Positions 34,026 through 46,505 of a stretch of DNA of 64,000 nucleotides are shown piece after piece (the first letter of the stretch is position 1; each line of letters starts with the position of its first letter). Made by a program: the position numbers and the translations under genes. Origin of the DNA: Voacanga thouarsii (lineage: Eukaryota; Streptophyta; Magnoliopsida; Gentianales; Apocynaceae). The notes below the pieces were generated by a model. It was not told the DNA's origin. It made no database searches and was given only the letters and a program-made list of their open reading frames with translations. The stretch is taken from the NCBI GenBank assembly GCA_026120185.1, contig JANUWF010001824.1, positions 1 to 64,000 on the forward strand. Reading direction: 5' to 3'.

Positions 34026-37000
34026 TGTAACACCCCGGAAAACCTAGGCCCGCCAGGGCCGAGGATGTCGCCCCGTCCAAAGGACAAGGGGTCTTTATAA
34101 CAAGGTCACAAATAAAATTGCTGAAATAAATAATACTCAAACTAAAAAAAAAAAGAATTTATTACCACCCAAAATACTTCAAAAGTACATCCATGAAATT
34201 CCAAAACAAAAACCATAATTAAAATCATCCACTCTCGTCTCCCCAAAGCAATACATAAAATCAAAAGACACATTCTCTTCCAAGGTAGCTACTCACCCAC
34301 AATAGGATCAACCTGAAATCATGATAAAAGGTGGTGAGACAGAAATCTCAGTAAGTCCGTGTGTGCTTTGGGTGTTCAGTGGAATAGTTCGTGGATGCAA
34401 AGTGTGAAATCTTTATAAGAGAAACATTGGCAAGCAATAAACATTAGTCAAAAGCAAGAGTGGCGTTTTAGCTCTTCTAGCCATACATAAGTAATGAAAT
34501 CAACCACTCGAAAGAAAGGGATATGGGTTACCACTCGTTGGGCCCCATAACCGGTCAGAATGCCTAACACTTTGTGCAGACTAACAAAAGTAGGTGATCG
34601 GCCTACTGGGCAAGATACTCCTCCTTCTCTATACCCAAACAACTGCCGGGTGTCCATTCCTACAAAAACACAGTCACTTGACTGAAACAAAATAAACTGC
34701 TAGCTGGGACCGGCACGACTCACTGGAACTGGCATCTTATCCAGGAAGGACTCACCCCTCAGAGGTGGCCACCTACTGAGTGACTTACCCTAACCCTTCA
34801 AAGACTAGTCCTAGTAGTCCACCCTTATTAAGTACTCAACGACATTCCCTACTTGGGATAAAATGAACAAAGCATTGTTCTTCAAGAAAATAACAATTTG
34901 AGGGTTTCCAAAGCTTTGGGAGAAATTAGTTTTAGAAAGAGTTTCAAGTTTGGAAAAATCTGCTCAAAGACTTTTAAATAATTTAAGCGTTGGAATTAAT
35001 GATGAATTCAACCCTCAATTGCTTTCAAATAACCGAGTGTCCTTGCACTCCACATTTGGCTTGCCATAAGGAAATCATTTCACATCAATCAGGTTTTATG
35101 CAGGAGCTTACCTGATTCTTGCTCACAACAACAAGGTCTCGAACAGCTGACATAACCCCACATGGGCAAATACAAATCTTAATCAGATTCAAGCCACAAT
35201 CCACTTCCTCAATTTTAAATCAACTCAATTCACTACTACCATGATCCTAGTGTCCCAAGCTTTAAGGCAAAACAATAATTGAATAGGTTTATAAGCTAAG
35301 TTTAATTTGTTATTTAAAATAATTAATGGATTAGGAAATAAATTCTAATAAGTTGAAAGTTTAAATCTTGTTAAGGAAAATTTAGAGTTTATTTGATCAG
35401 GAGTCATAGGTGGTACTAGGTAAAATAGTGATTTAATGATAGCTTAGTTGTTAGAAAATAATTGATAGCTAAAACTAGTTAAGATTAAATTTAATAAGTC
35501 TTTCTTGGAAAATAATAAGTAAATCCTTAAGGGTTTTGATTTAGTAAATATTTTATTAAGTATAAATCTTTTCCATAAAGGCTTTAATTAATTTCTTTAT
35601 TTTAAATAATATTTATTTATTTTATTTTCTAGAAAAGTTATTATTTATTTGACTAAAATATCCTTTACATATATTATAATTCCAAATCTACCCTTCCTAG
35701 GGTTTTCGAAATTCTCTAGCAAAAATTATTAGTAAATATTTTATTCATGAAATAAAATTTGCTTAGGGACAACTAGATCATGATCAAGATTCCATGGTCA
35801 ACCATAATCAATAACATACTCAATCCTTCAATTCATCAAATCATCCAAATCTTGCACATAGGCATAGATCTAAATTTATTAAGACATGCTTTAACCTCTA
35901 CTAGCATAAACATGATCATGGCTTCAAAATCTAATCATGCATACAAATCCTATTCACCAATGGTGACATAATCTCTAGCATGCTTCATCACAAATACTAC
36001 CTATGACATGCATCAAACCTCAACTCATCATTCAATCCACCAATATAATCCTTCCATGCATAAATCCCATCTCCTTCACAATCATCCATATACTCATGCT
36101 TCAATCTCGACAACAACACATACACAAACCCATCGCCATTCATCTTCTCACAACATCAACCTAGAGACATGATTCTAAAGTTTAAAGAGAGGATTGAAGG
36201 TACTTACTTGGTTGATGAATGACTTGAAGGAGTTTAGAGAAGATCTCAACTCCTAGATGGCTAATCTTGTTCAAGAAAGGTGGCGAAAGCATGGTCATGG
36301 AGGAAGAGACCATTCGGCCAAGAGAGGGAATTTCGGTCCATGAGAGAGAGAGAGAGAGAGAGAGAAGAAGAAGTCATTAGCATGATTATTTATATAGATT
36401 CTCACTAGAGATCAAGTTTGAAGAGGATGATGTTGATAGAGTGAATTTACCTTGAAGATGTTCTTGTTCAGAAATTTCTGCTTTGATCCGAAGTAGCAAG
36501 ATGTTTGGAGGAGTTTGATGTTAATAATGGTGTTGATGGATTCACAGCAATGAGTAGACTAAATCTGGAGATTTTCGTGAGGGTTTGAGGTGGTTTGGAG
36601 GGGTATTAGGTGTAGAGAAGAAGTGGGTGTTCTTGGTGTAGTGTGTGTGTGTGTTCTTGATGCTTGAAGAAAAAATCGAGAGAGGGAGAGATGGTTTGTG
36701 CAGCTGCCGATTTTTCTGTGGGAATAGGCCTGGCCGAATTCTAGTAGGGTTTAGGAAGTTGATTCTCTGATTTGGAAGGGAAAAGGAAAGGGTAGTTGTT
36801 ACAATCCTTGAAGAATATTTTTGGGAAGTGAATTTGGAAAGTAGATATCCTAAGAATATCTTGATTTGTTTGGACAGCTTGAAGTCTCCTATGGCCGACT
36901 GGATTGTGCAGCTCTTCTGGGGAATTAAAGCTGGTTAAAAGAGGCTTGTGAGGGCCGAAACTAAGGTGCATAATGGTGGAGAAGATGTCTGATCAATTGA

Positions 37001-38313
37001 GCAAAATTTTATGGAAAGTTGTTAAACAAGATGGCTGAAATTTTGGAAGGTAACCAAGCTAAATTGCAGATTTGGTTGAGGGATTTTTGGACAGGCATTA
37101 ATGGAATTTTGTGCAGAAGTTCAAGGGGATCAATGGAGATCTGTTGATGGAGGTTTAAGGAAGGTTTTGACAGATTAAAGTTGGTGTTTTGGCTGGAAGA
37201 GAGATAGGAAACAAGCTGGACGAAAATCTGCACAGAATTTTCGCTGCACAGTGATTTTTCTGGCAGATTTTCGTCTGCCATTTAGAGCCATTTTTCAGCA
37301 AGTTTTGAAGGGGATTTTAGGGGTATTCAAGGCTGGTTTCCAGCCTTCTTTATGGACGAAAAATATGGCTAAGGTGCTGCACAAAATCTGGGAGAAAACA
37401 GCTTGGTTTGGAGCTCTCAAAGTTGATTTTCGTACAGGAATTTTTCCTGTTTTGCTCCAGCTTGAGCAGTCCAAAATTAGACAAAAACTTTCAGGTTTCA
37501 AACTGATCCTAAGGACCATTTTTCTGGTAGCATTTGGGAGGGAATGTTAGCTAAAAATTTTGACCTTTTGAAGGTACAACAAGCTGGAAAATTTCAGCTC
37601 ATTCTATGAAGATAGATGAACTAAGATAGAGGAAAATTTCAGCAAGCTTTCAAGAGGGATTTTCCTCTTGAATTTTCCCACAAATCTACCATATTTTCCA
37701 AACCAAAAGAAGTCTTTTGCCAAGACATTTTGATCCTAAAAGACCTCAGCACTCTACTGGATTTTCTGGAAAGAAAAGGCTAGAACATCTTGATCAAACT
37801 AATGAGTTGAGAATTGAGGAAAATTAAAGATCAAGAAATGATGATTTTCCCTATAAGAATTTCGAGAAGAGTAAAAGGAGTGGAATGAGATTACTTCTAT
37901 CATGTCTCTCCTAGAACATCATCACCACATTAATATAGGCCCTTAAGGCCGAAACCATCCTTTTCCAAGCAAAATAAAATTTACTCAAGCTAAAGCTTCT
38001 ATGATGGACTTTGAACCTTAGACCTCAATAATTTATTCCAAAGCTCTAACCACTAAACCACAACAACTCTTGTTGATACTTTCACTAGAAAAATTATTTT
38101 CTATTCAATCCACAAGCTATCTCCCTATTTTCACCCCGGGCAAAAATTACTATTTTGCCCCTCTCACACAATACTCACCAACAAGACTTCAAGATAATAA
38201 AATCAAATTCAAAGCACATAGAAATCATATGAAAACATATTTAATCATGAAATAAAGCATGATATGCATCCCAACCCCCTTACTCTAAGGTTGGTCTTGA
38301 CTGGGGTTTCACA
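34026..38313 (-). repeat. Solo Gyp2-family chromovirus LTR, 4288 bp, target duplication TAAGT
   Basis: On the + strand it begins TGTAACACCCC and ends GGGGTTTCACA; element sense is -. TAAGT flanks both sides (34021-34025, 38314-38318), and the Cop2 LTR reads across the site. It is collinear with the Gyp2 3' LTR (51411-55651) over its full length with small indels. No internal coding sequence is present, so it is a recombination-derived solo LTR. It contains an (AG)n microsatellite at about 36342-36363 and a tRNA-like module at 38006-38067. Short open frames within it are not conserved genes. Confidence 0.9.
38006..38067 (-). promoter_or_regulatory. tRNA-like A-box/B-box module inside the LTR
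   Basis: On the - strand TGGTTTAGTGGTTAGAGC (38060-38043) resembles a tRNA A box, and GGTTCAAAGTCC (38017-38006) resembles a B box. They are 43 bases apart start to start, as in tRNA genes. The acceptor arms do not pair, so it is not a tRNA gene. The same module is kept in the other LTR copy (55344-55405). It could be a pol III promoter relic or a tRNA-derived insertion; function is inferred only. Confidence 0.55.
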
Positions 38314-38969
38314 TAAGTCACGTTCCCCAGGGCCTTGGATATTTAGATCATTTGAATAGTCACAAGAGGCAATATAGCGTAAAAGCTATTTTGTACAAAT
38401 CTGTCTTAACTAACTAGTCACATATACCTAATATACAACTATATCAGCTCTATGATAGAACTTCAACTACAGCATATCAAAGTACATGCTTCCAGCTTCG
38501 TTAGACCACCAACTCATACTCAAGCAGCAGAGTATTAGTCCACTCTGTAGTAGTAATAGTCTAGGTTTCTTCTAAACAATACTTTTAGAAACCACTATTA
38601 CAGGTCCTGTTCTATGTATTCGAAATACGCTCATGCTATGACATGAGTGGACTACCCACTGGTTAAAAGTATGCCATTCCCCATTTAGAATTTATAACAC
38701 AATAACCTAAACATGATGAGATTCACATTCTCACTAATCGATTAAGAACAAACGTTTATGTGTTATGTAACCCGTTATCCATACCTTACTGTGAAAGACC
38801 ACCATTCACATAGATCACTTATTTAAACACAATGGGTCATTTCCAAACGTAAATCATACACAAAAAAAAAAAAATGTAAATTCACAAATAAATTTTAAAA
38901 ATAAATTCTTTTATTAATAAATTCGATAATTACATCAGAAACTTAGTCTAGAAGGCATACACTCTAACA
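38314..38969 (-). repeat. Cop2 3' LTR, proximal part
   Basis: On the - strand it starts TGTTAGAGTGTATGCC directly after the PPT, and is collinear with the start of the 5' LTR (46500 leftward). With 32811-34025 the LTR totals about 1866 bp. Confidence 0.88.
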
Positions 38970-38985
38970 ATCTCCCACTTGCACT
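38970..38985 (-). promoter_or_regulatory. Cop2 polypurine tract
   Basis: On the - strand AGTGCAAGTGGGAGAT is identical to the Cop1 PPT and abuts the 3' LTR. Confidence 0.85.
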
Positions 38986-38989
38986 CTAA

Positions 38990-41650
38990 GACTAAGAAAG
39001 TCCGTAAGTGCCCATCCCTATGGTATCTAAGCGTCTCTTGAAGACTCTCTCAGCCAAAGACTTGTTGAAGAGATTTGTTAGGTTATTCTCCGAGGCTATC
39101 TGTTCCACCACATTTCCCATATCTGGATGAAATCCTGGATCAAGTGGTACTTTTTCTCGATGTGCTTCCCCTTCTTGTGGTTCCTAGGTTCTTTAGATTG
39201 CGAGATTGCTCTAGTGTTGTCACATTACACCATAATCGTTCGGCATATATGGCACGACTCCAAGTTCTAAAACGAACTTCCAGAGCTAGACTACTTCCTT
39301 GGATGCCTCCGAAGCTGCCATATACTCAACTTCCATGGTTAAGTCAACAATACAAAATTGTTTGATATTCCTCCATGAAACAGCTCCTCCAAACAAGTTA
39401 AAGACATATCAACTATTAGATTTTCTCTCATCCTTATCTGCCTGAAGGTCTGAGTCTGTGTATACTTTAGGAACTAAGTCATCAGTCCTGTAAAGTAGTA
39501 TATAATCTCTCGTACCTTTGAGGTACTTGAGAATGTGCTTTACGGCTTGCCAATAAACCTCCCCATGGTTTCACTGATATCTGCTAACTACGCTTACGGC
39601 AAAGCAGATATCTGGCTAAGTGCACAACATGACGTACATGAGACTTCCCATAGTTAAAGTATAGGGAATCCTAGTCATTCTATCATTTTCTTCTTGGGAC
39701 ATAGGGCAGTCCTTTAAACAAACAGACAACCCATGTTTGTAAGGGATTAGAGCTCCCTTGCATAAGTCCATACTGAACTTGGCAAGCATCTTGTCAATGT
39801 ATGTCGCTTGGGATAATCCTAACATTCTCTGTTTTCTATTTCTAAGAAGCTTAATCCTGAGAATGTTACTGGCTTCTCCCAAGTCCTTTATACAGAATTG
39901 ACTAGACAGCCAAACCTTAGTAGATGACAATGTTCCTACATCATTCCCAATGAGTAGAATATCATCCACATATAGGATAAGAAAAGCCACATTTATACCT
40001 TCCAATTTTCAGTACACGCATTGTTCATCCTCATTTTAAATGAAACCGTAAGACTTTACAGTGTCATTAAAACGAATGTTTCATACTCTTGATGCCTGCT
40101 TAAATCCATAAATGGACTTCTTAAGCTTGCAAACCATATGTTCGTAGCCTTTAGCAATAAAACCTTCTGATTGAGATATATATATGTCTTTACTAAGATG
40201 GTCATTAAGAAATGTTGTCTTGACATCCATTTACCGTATCTTGTAGTTGTAATGACATGCAATGGCAAGGATGATACTGATGGACTTAAGCATACCTACC
40301 GGGAAAAAGTTTCCTCATAATCGATTCCCTCTTTTTCAGTATACTTTTCTGCCACAAGCCTAACTTTGAAGGTTTCCATCTTCCCATCCGTTCCCCTTTT
40401 CCTCTTATATACCCACATACACCCAATAGGTTTTATCCCTTCAAATAAAGCTACAAGATCCCAAACTTGGTCAAAATAGATGCACTTAATCTCGGCTTTC
40501 ATTGCTTGATACCATAGATTTGCATCGGCATCAGCAATAGTCTCCTCGTATCTAGTGAGATCTTATTCTTGATGGTCAGAGACCAACTCGAAAGCCTCTC
40601 CAGTCCATCTTTATAGAACCCTAGATAGCTTTCCACTACGATGAAGCTCTGTTGGTACAGGATCTTGAGGTTGTGCCTTTTCTTCATCTACAATCGGGTA
40701 GGAAAAAGTTGATTTTGAAGATGACTTCTTATCTAGTTCTAACCTTGTGGAAATACTTTGATTATCCTCCAAGTATCTAGCATTAGTACTTCCCAATACA
40801 TTCTGTTCCTTGGGATGATAAAAGTAACTTCCATTAGTCCCTTTTGGATACCCAACAAAATAGCATAATTCTGATCTTGGTTCTAGCTTGTCTCCCTTAA
40901 TCAATATATAAGCTGGACAATCCCATATCTTAAGATGATTCAGACTTAGCTTATGCCCAGTCCACATCTTACAGGGCGTCCTCAGTACTGACATAGAAGA
41001 TACCACGTTTAGAATGTATGCCACTATTTCTAGGGCATATCCCCAAAAAAGAGACTGGAAGAGTAGCATGAGACATCATGCTTCGGACCATTTCCATTAA
41101 TGTCATATTCATTTTCTTAGATACTCTGTTCTGCTGGGGTATCTTCGGCGCTGAGAGCTAGAATACTATCCCATTATGTACCATGTAATCCGTGAATTTG
41201 CCGAGGTAGTACTCTCTACCCTAATCCGATCGTAAGGTTTTGATCAGTTTACCTGTCCGACACTCCACTTTAGCCTTAAACTCTTTGAACTTGTTAAAAT
41301 AGTTAGACTTGTGCCTTATTATGTAGACATAACCAAACCTTGTACAATCATCTGTGAAACTAATGAAGTACTCAAAACCCCTACTAGTTGGTATAGATAA
41401 AGGACCACACACATCAGTGTGAATAAGGCCTAATATCTCCTTAACTCTATCATTCTTTTGGGTGAACGACCTTTTGGTCATTTTTTCCATAAGGCAAGAT
41501 TCACACTAATGCTAACTTTCCAATCTTAGTGAGCCGAAGGGCCCATCATGGATAAACCTCTGAATCATGATTGAGTTAATATGACCCAACCTTAGATGCT
41601 AGAGATTTGAGTCATTGACATTGGTCTTTCTCTTCTTACTTAAAGGGTCA
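38990..41650 (-). pseudogene. pol: Cop2 integrase, reverse transcriptase and RNase H, heavily decayed
   Basis: Pieces in order along the - strand: pre-integrase zinc region (about 41500-41650); integrase core 41490-41221 (IHTDVCGPLS, FTDDCTRFGYVY) ending at TLRSD; integrase C-terminus 41069-40611 (FWGYALEIVAYILN, KMWTGHKLSLNHLKIW); RT N-terminus 40502-40296 (DQVWDLV, GCMWVYKRKRG); RT palm 40005-39616 with LYVDDILLIGND intact; and RNase H remnants to about 38990. Many frame changes separate them. They align piece by piece with Cop1. The element cannot make its own enzymes. Confidence 0.85.
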
Positions 41651-41869
41651 GATTGAGCGTTATTTTATTTAATTGTTTGTAGGATTTAAGAAAAATAAGT
41701 TTCCATACATGTGCCTAGAATAAAGAACTTCTCTATTTCTACTGATAGTAATACCAAAATGGAAATAAACAAAATATTCCTGATTTATAAGTTTTGCAAC
41801 TAAAACTAAATTTTGTCTAAATCAAAGTACATATAAAATATCCTTCAAAATGACTACTCTATTACAATA

Positions 41870-42874
41870 AAAAAAAATAAGATCTAACTCTCCCACTGCA
41901 AGGGCCCATACTTGCGCTTTACTTTCTACTCATAGACCATGCTCGCCCTTCTGGAGTCTTCTTATCTTCTTAGACCCCTACAAGGAGTTACAGATATGAT
42001 CAGTGGCTCTTAAATTAACAATCCAAGTGAAAGTTGATCCAACCATTGAAACTGACTCTAGATAGAGAATAATACCTGTAGGGTTTTTCTTAGCCTGAAG
42101 CTCTGGATACTCCTTTTTCTAGTGTCCCTTCTACCCGCACTTGAAATACTTACCCTTTGGCATGTTGGGTTGGTTTTTGGGCTGGGCTACTGCGTTTCTT
42201 TTCTCCTTCTTGAACTTCTTGGGCTTGGGCCTAGTTTTAGAAAAAGAAGCCCTAGCAATCATAGCCTTAGACTATGGCTTCATGACCTTCTCCACCACTT
42301 GGACCTCTTTCATTAACTAAGTTAAACTCATAACTTATTCATATTGTAGTTCAAATTGAACTGAGTAAAAGAGCCCGACAGAGATTTGAGAACCATGTCC
42401 ACTTGGCTCTCGGGGTTAATAAAAACCCCTAAGACTTCCACTCCCTCGAAAACAACAATCATTTTGAGCATATACTCCTTGACTGATCCTCCCTCAGTCA
42501 TCTTAGTATTTATGATTGTCCTAAGAGCTTCCTGCCTTACGGGCTAGTTCTTGTCGGCGAACATCATAGCTAATGACTGGCTAATATCGTAAGTAGTAGC
42601 CATGTGCTTATGTTTGGACTGGAGCACATTAGACATGGAGGCCAACATGTAGTAATGAGCCATCTCGTCGGCCTTCTTCCATACCTTCTTAGCCTCGTGC
42701 TCAATATCGGTGGAACTTTCCCCGATAACAAGGCAGTTTCGTAGAGGACATAATTATACTCCTTAGTAGTGAGTATATGTCCAAGTTCCTTTTCTTGTCT
42801 ACATAATTTGGACCCGTTAACTTATTCTCTCAGAGAATAATGGCCAAAGGACTAAAAGAACCTCCACCAACCAT
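41870..42874 (-). pseudogene. gag-pr: Cop2 gag and protease, decayed
   Basis: The ATG at 42874 has the same context as the Cop1 gag start. The capsid region, basic linker and remains of the zinc knuckle (about 42120-42160) are traceable on the - strand. The protease active-site triplet at 42016-42008 reads Asn-Leu-Arg where Cop1 has Asp-Ser-Gly; each codon differs by one transition (G-to-A, C-to-T, G-to-A). Dead gene. Confidence 0.75.
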
Positions 42875-44655
42875 TTCTGGAAAAACAAAAATAAAAGAAA
42901 ACCCAGTTTGTGAAAAATAAAATAATTTGTGACTTTATCCTCATATTAAATCTGATAATAGTTAACCCTATCACTATTATCTTTAATATGATTAATTTGG
43001 CTCTTAGAAAAACTGACATAACTTCTTAGGAAGATTAACAGTTTTCTAAGCTAAGTATATTAACCACCACAAATTAATTTCCCTTCTAGGTAATGATCTA
43101 GAAGGATAACTCCATTGATGGGATGGTCGTTTCTTCTCATTTTCTATCGACATTTCCCGTACTATAACCTCCAACGTGGGCTTGTAGATCATAGCATGTG
43201 TCCTGGGTTATTAATTATATTCATCCATTAGTTCTAGATTCTTGTGGTATCCCTATCCTATACGGGTTCACCCCCAGGGTGATGCAAGGTGACCCACGAT
43301 CTCTAATGAGGATCGTGATGGAAGCTGTAGGGCCGTTGGAACCCCTCTCCCACTTAGTCTTTTAAAACATAGGTTTTTAAAGAAAATATCTTTTTCAAAA
43401 AATCTCATTAAGTATCCCTTAACTCTTTGTAAAGTATCTAAATTTATAAATCTCTATATCAAGGTAAAAATCTTTTAGGAGATTTTCTAGAATTTATTTT
43501 ACACGTTTAAGACCTTAATGATTTCCAAAAATTTCCTTTTAAACTTTCTAGAGACTTTCGTCTCAAGTTTAATTTGAAAAAAACAATTTTCTAGTGCAAA
43601 AACAAAAATGGCTTTCTATTTCAACTTACAAAAATATCTAAAAATAAAATATTTTCTATGTCAAGGATTAAATCCTTTGAGAAAATATACAAGGATTAAT
43701 TTTTGTCCAAGTTAAAAATAACCATTTTTTTTTAAAATTGAAGAATGTTTTTCTTGTCATAAATTTCCCAAAGACGTTGGTCTTTCAAAAAATGCACACA
43801 TAAGGTACAAAAAGAAATAAGCATACTAGAAAACTGTAAATGTTTTCATGCTTCTCTATTCCTTTAACCTAAGTGTCCACATAATAGAATTAAATACATT
43901 AATTAATTAATGATCTTGTTTAATCATAAATTTCCTTAACTTTTATTTTTCATGCAAAATATTCAAAAAATATTAACTATTGCAATAAAAATAACTTCGT
44001 CTGGTATGGGACCAAAACCCCCAAAAAATATATTTTTTTTTCCTCGCTGGTCCAGTGCACCCACCATACTAGATCATGGCCCATGGGTAAAACTAATGGA
44101 CCGCGATCTAGGTGGGGGCTCGCGACCTGGGTCCCTGCGCAGCAGCTTCCACGAGGAAGCTCCTGCCCGGTTTTAGCGAGGAAACCAGGCTTGCGCGAGG
44201 AATCCTATGCTTCCATGAGGAAGCTTCCTCCTGCATGCCATGGAGCCAAGGTCAACTCGGGCGCAGCTTCGGATCCAAGCCGTGCCTGGCTTAGATGGCT
44301 TCAACTCTTCTCTCATTTTGCAACACGGCTCGACTCTTCACGGTTGGCTACTACAGTGATCATTGGCTTCATTATTCCTCTGTGTGTTTCAGACGTCTGG
44401 GTCTCGATTTTTTACATTGATTTCAACCAAAACTCATCCAAAACAATCCACAAATGCTTATTCCTTTAATTATAGGCCTACACAAACACTATGAAAGCTT
44501 CAAAAAAAAAAAAAAACATTTACAGTGCTCCTATGTCTCAACCGTGAGATTTACGGAGGAATCTACCCATACTAGAAAACATGAAGGATTACTGATTTTC
44601 ATTATCTAACTGATTTTATTCACTAACATGAAACCTATATTGCCATATAAGCTAT
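42875..44655 (-). other. Cop2 untranslated leader
   Basis: This is the counterpart of the Cop1 leader: a conserved block at about 43100-43360 with a PPT-like AAGTGGGAGAGGGG (43355-43342), AT-rich DNA, then a GC-rich part at about 44050-44340 next to the PBS side. No protein domain is present. An A15 run lies at about 44501. Confidence 0.65.
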
Positions 44656-44667
44656 GCTTTGATGCCG
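44656..44667 (-). promoter_or_regulatory. Cop2 primer binding site (decayed tRNA-iMet type)
   Basis: On the - strand CGGCATCAAAGC aligns to TGGTATCAGAGC with three transitions. Two bases separate it from the LTR. Confidence 0.75.
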
Positions 44668-44669
44668 CT

Positions 44670-46500
44670 TGCAGGCTAAACACGGCAAAACAAAAATGCA
44701 CAATAGCATGCTAATGAAACTGAGCACACGTAGTAGAGCAATGGAAGAAAGTTTTTATACCTCGCGTGCATTCACTGTTCTAGGGGGTGCTGGCACTTCG
44801 GTCTGAACCACTTCGGGTTATGAGATTGATCCTTCAGGCTGTTGACTCCTTTGTCTTTTGGAATATGACCTTACCTGAAAGCCTGGTGACGGCTATGGAT
44901 GAAGGGGATGATCTTCCTACTCCGACTAAATGCTATTGAGCATTAATCAGGAGAGACATGTCTCTGTTCTTGTTCACAGAGAACACATGCACAAGGGAGA
45001 AGAGAGAAGCTAAAAAACCACAGTTTGAGGGAAAAGAAGAATGTGCTAAATTGAACCTCTTCTATTACCCTCTGAATCCCAACAAGCTAAATCATCAGTT
45101 ATTATCCTGGCATTCAAAAATCAAACAGAATCCCTAATGCCCACGTCATGTTAAGCCATTAAACAGGCCTTTGGACCTATGGCCCAGTTCATTGGGTTAA
45201 GCCTTTAATTTAATTTAATTATTCCTGGACTGATATTAGCCCAATAATTAAATTAATTAAATAACCCAATGGACCAATATAAACCTCAAGTCTTGGCCTA
45301 GTTCATTGGGTTTAGCATTTAATTTAATTTAATTATTCCCAGACTAATACAAGCCTAGTAATTAGACTAATTAAATATCCAAATGGGCCAATATATAATT
45401 ATCCATCTTTGGATCTTTTATTTTATTCTTGCCCAATAATTAAACTAGGCTACTTGAATAAAAAAAAAAAAATCTATTTTATACAAGACCAATCCCTCAA
45501 CCCAAAACCATCTGGACTTGTGGGCTACTCCGTGGACCAAAAGACATATCACATTGGCTACTAAAATGACTAAAATACCCCTACTATAGAAATAGTTGTA
45601 TTTTACTTTTTAAATATTTCATAATATCACTATAAGGAAATATTACCCCTAAGGACAATGCTGCGTTAGCAAAGTCTCTGACCTACAAGTGTTATGACTA
45701 AAATACTCCTTTATGCATCGCCATACATTTAGAGAGAAAGAGTGTACTAACATCTCTCTAAAAGACAACTACCATCCTTAGACCTCTAGTCCAATGATCC
45801 ATGACTTTTGGAATGTTTTCACTTTCAAAGGGAGCTACCCTAAAGCAAACACCCAAATCATGTTCCCCAAGGCCTTGGATATTTAGATCTTTCGAACAGT
45901 CATAAGAGACGATATAACGTAGAAGCTATCTTGTACAAGTTTGTCTTAACTAACTAGTCACATATACCCGACATACACGTGTATTGGCTCTACGATAGAA
46001 TCTCAACTACAGCATACCAAAGTACACGTAGCTTCGTCAGACCACCAACTCATACTCAAGTTGTAGAGTATTAGTCCACGCTGTAGCAGTAATAGTCTGG
46101 GTTTCTTCTAAATAGTACTTTTAGAAACTACTATTATGCGTCATATTCTACGTATTCGAAATATGCTCATACTATGAAGTGAGTAAAATGCCTACTGGCT
46201 AAAAGTAAGCCAATCCCCATTTGAAATTCTTAACATAATAACCTAAACATGATGAGGTTCCCATTCTTACCAATCGGTTAAGAACAAATGTTTATATGCT
46301 AAGTAACTCGTGATCTATACCTTATTGTGAAAGACCACCATTCACATGGATAACTTGCTTAAATACAATAGATCATTTTCAAATGTAAATCATGCACAAA
46401 TAAAATGTAAATTTATAAACAAATTTTGAGAATAAATTCTTTTATTAATATATTCGATAATTACATCAGAAACCTAACCTAGAGGGCATACATTCCAACA
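44670..46500 (-). repeat. Cop2 5' LTR (1831 bp)
   Basis: On the - strand it starts TGTTGGAATGTATGCCC (46500) and ends AGCCTGCA (44670). It is collinear with the split 3' LTR and homologous to the Cop1 LTRs. Confidence 0.88.
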
Positions 46501-46505
46501 ATTAG

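Larger units (their letters stand above)
32811..46500 (-). mobile_element. Ty1/copia element Cop2, nested in Gyp1 RT gene
   Basis: This is the same family as Cop1, inverted. The target duplication ATTAG lies at 32806-32810 and 46501-46505, and the Gyp1 RT reading resumes directly after it. Reading on the - strand: 5' LTR 46500-44670, PBS, leader, gag, pol, PPT, 3' LTR 38969-32811. The 3' LTR is split by a 4.3 kb solo LTR (34026-38313). The coding part is far more decayed than Cop1, with many stops and frame changes. Confidence 0.92.

Noticed and set aside
35780..35971. 63-codon frame also present at 53134-53325
   Set aside because: It recurs only because both sites are copies of the same LTR. 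No recognisable domain or codon-biased conservation, and it lies in U3/R of a - strand element.
37251..37550. 99-codon frame, with a similar one at 54414-54710
   Set aside because: This is again a shared LTR stretch, with frames that shift between the copies, so coding is unlikely.
38006..38067. A functional tRNA gene
   Set aside because: A- and B-box spacing fits, but the acceptor arms do not pair and no clear anticodon arm is formed. Reported instead as a tRNA-like module.
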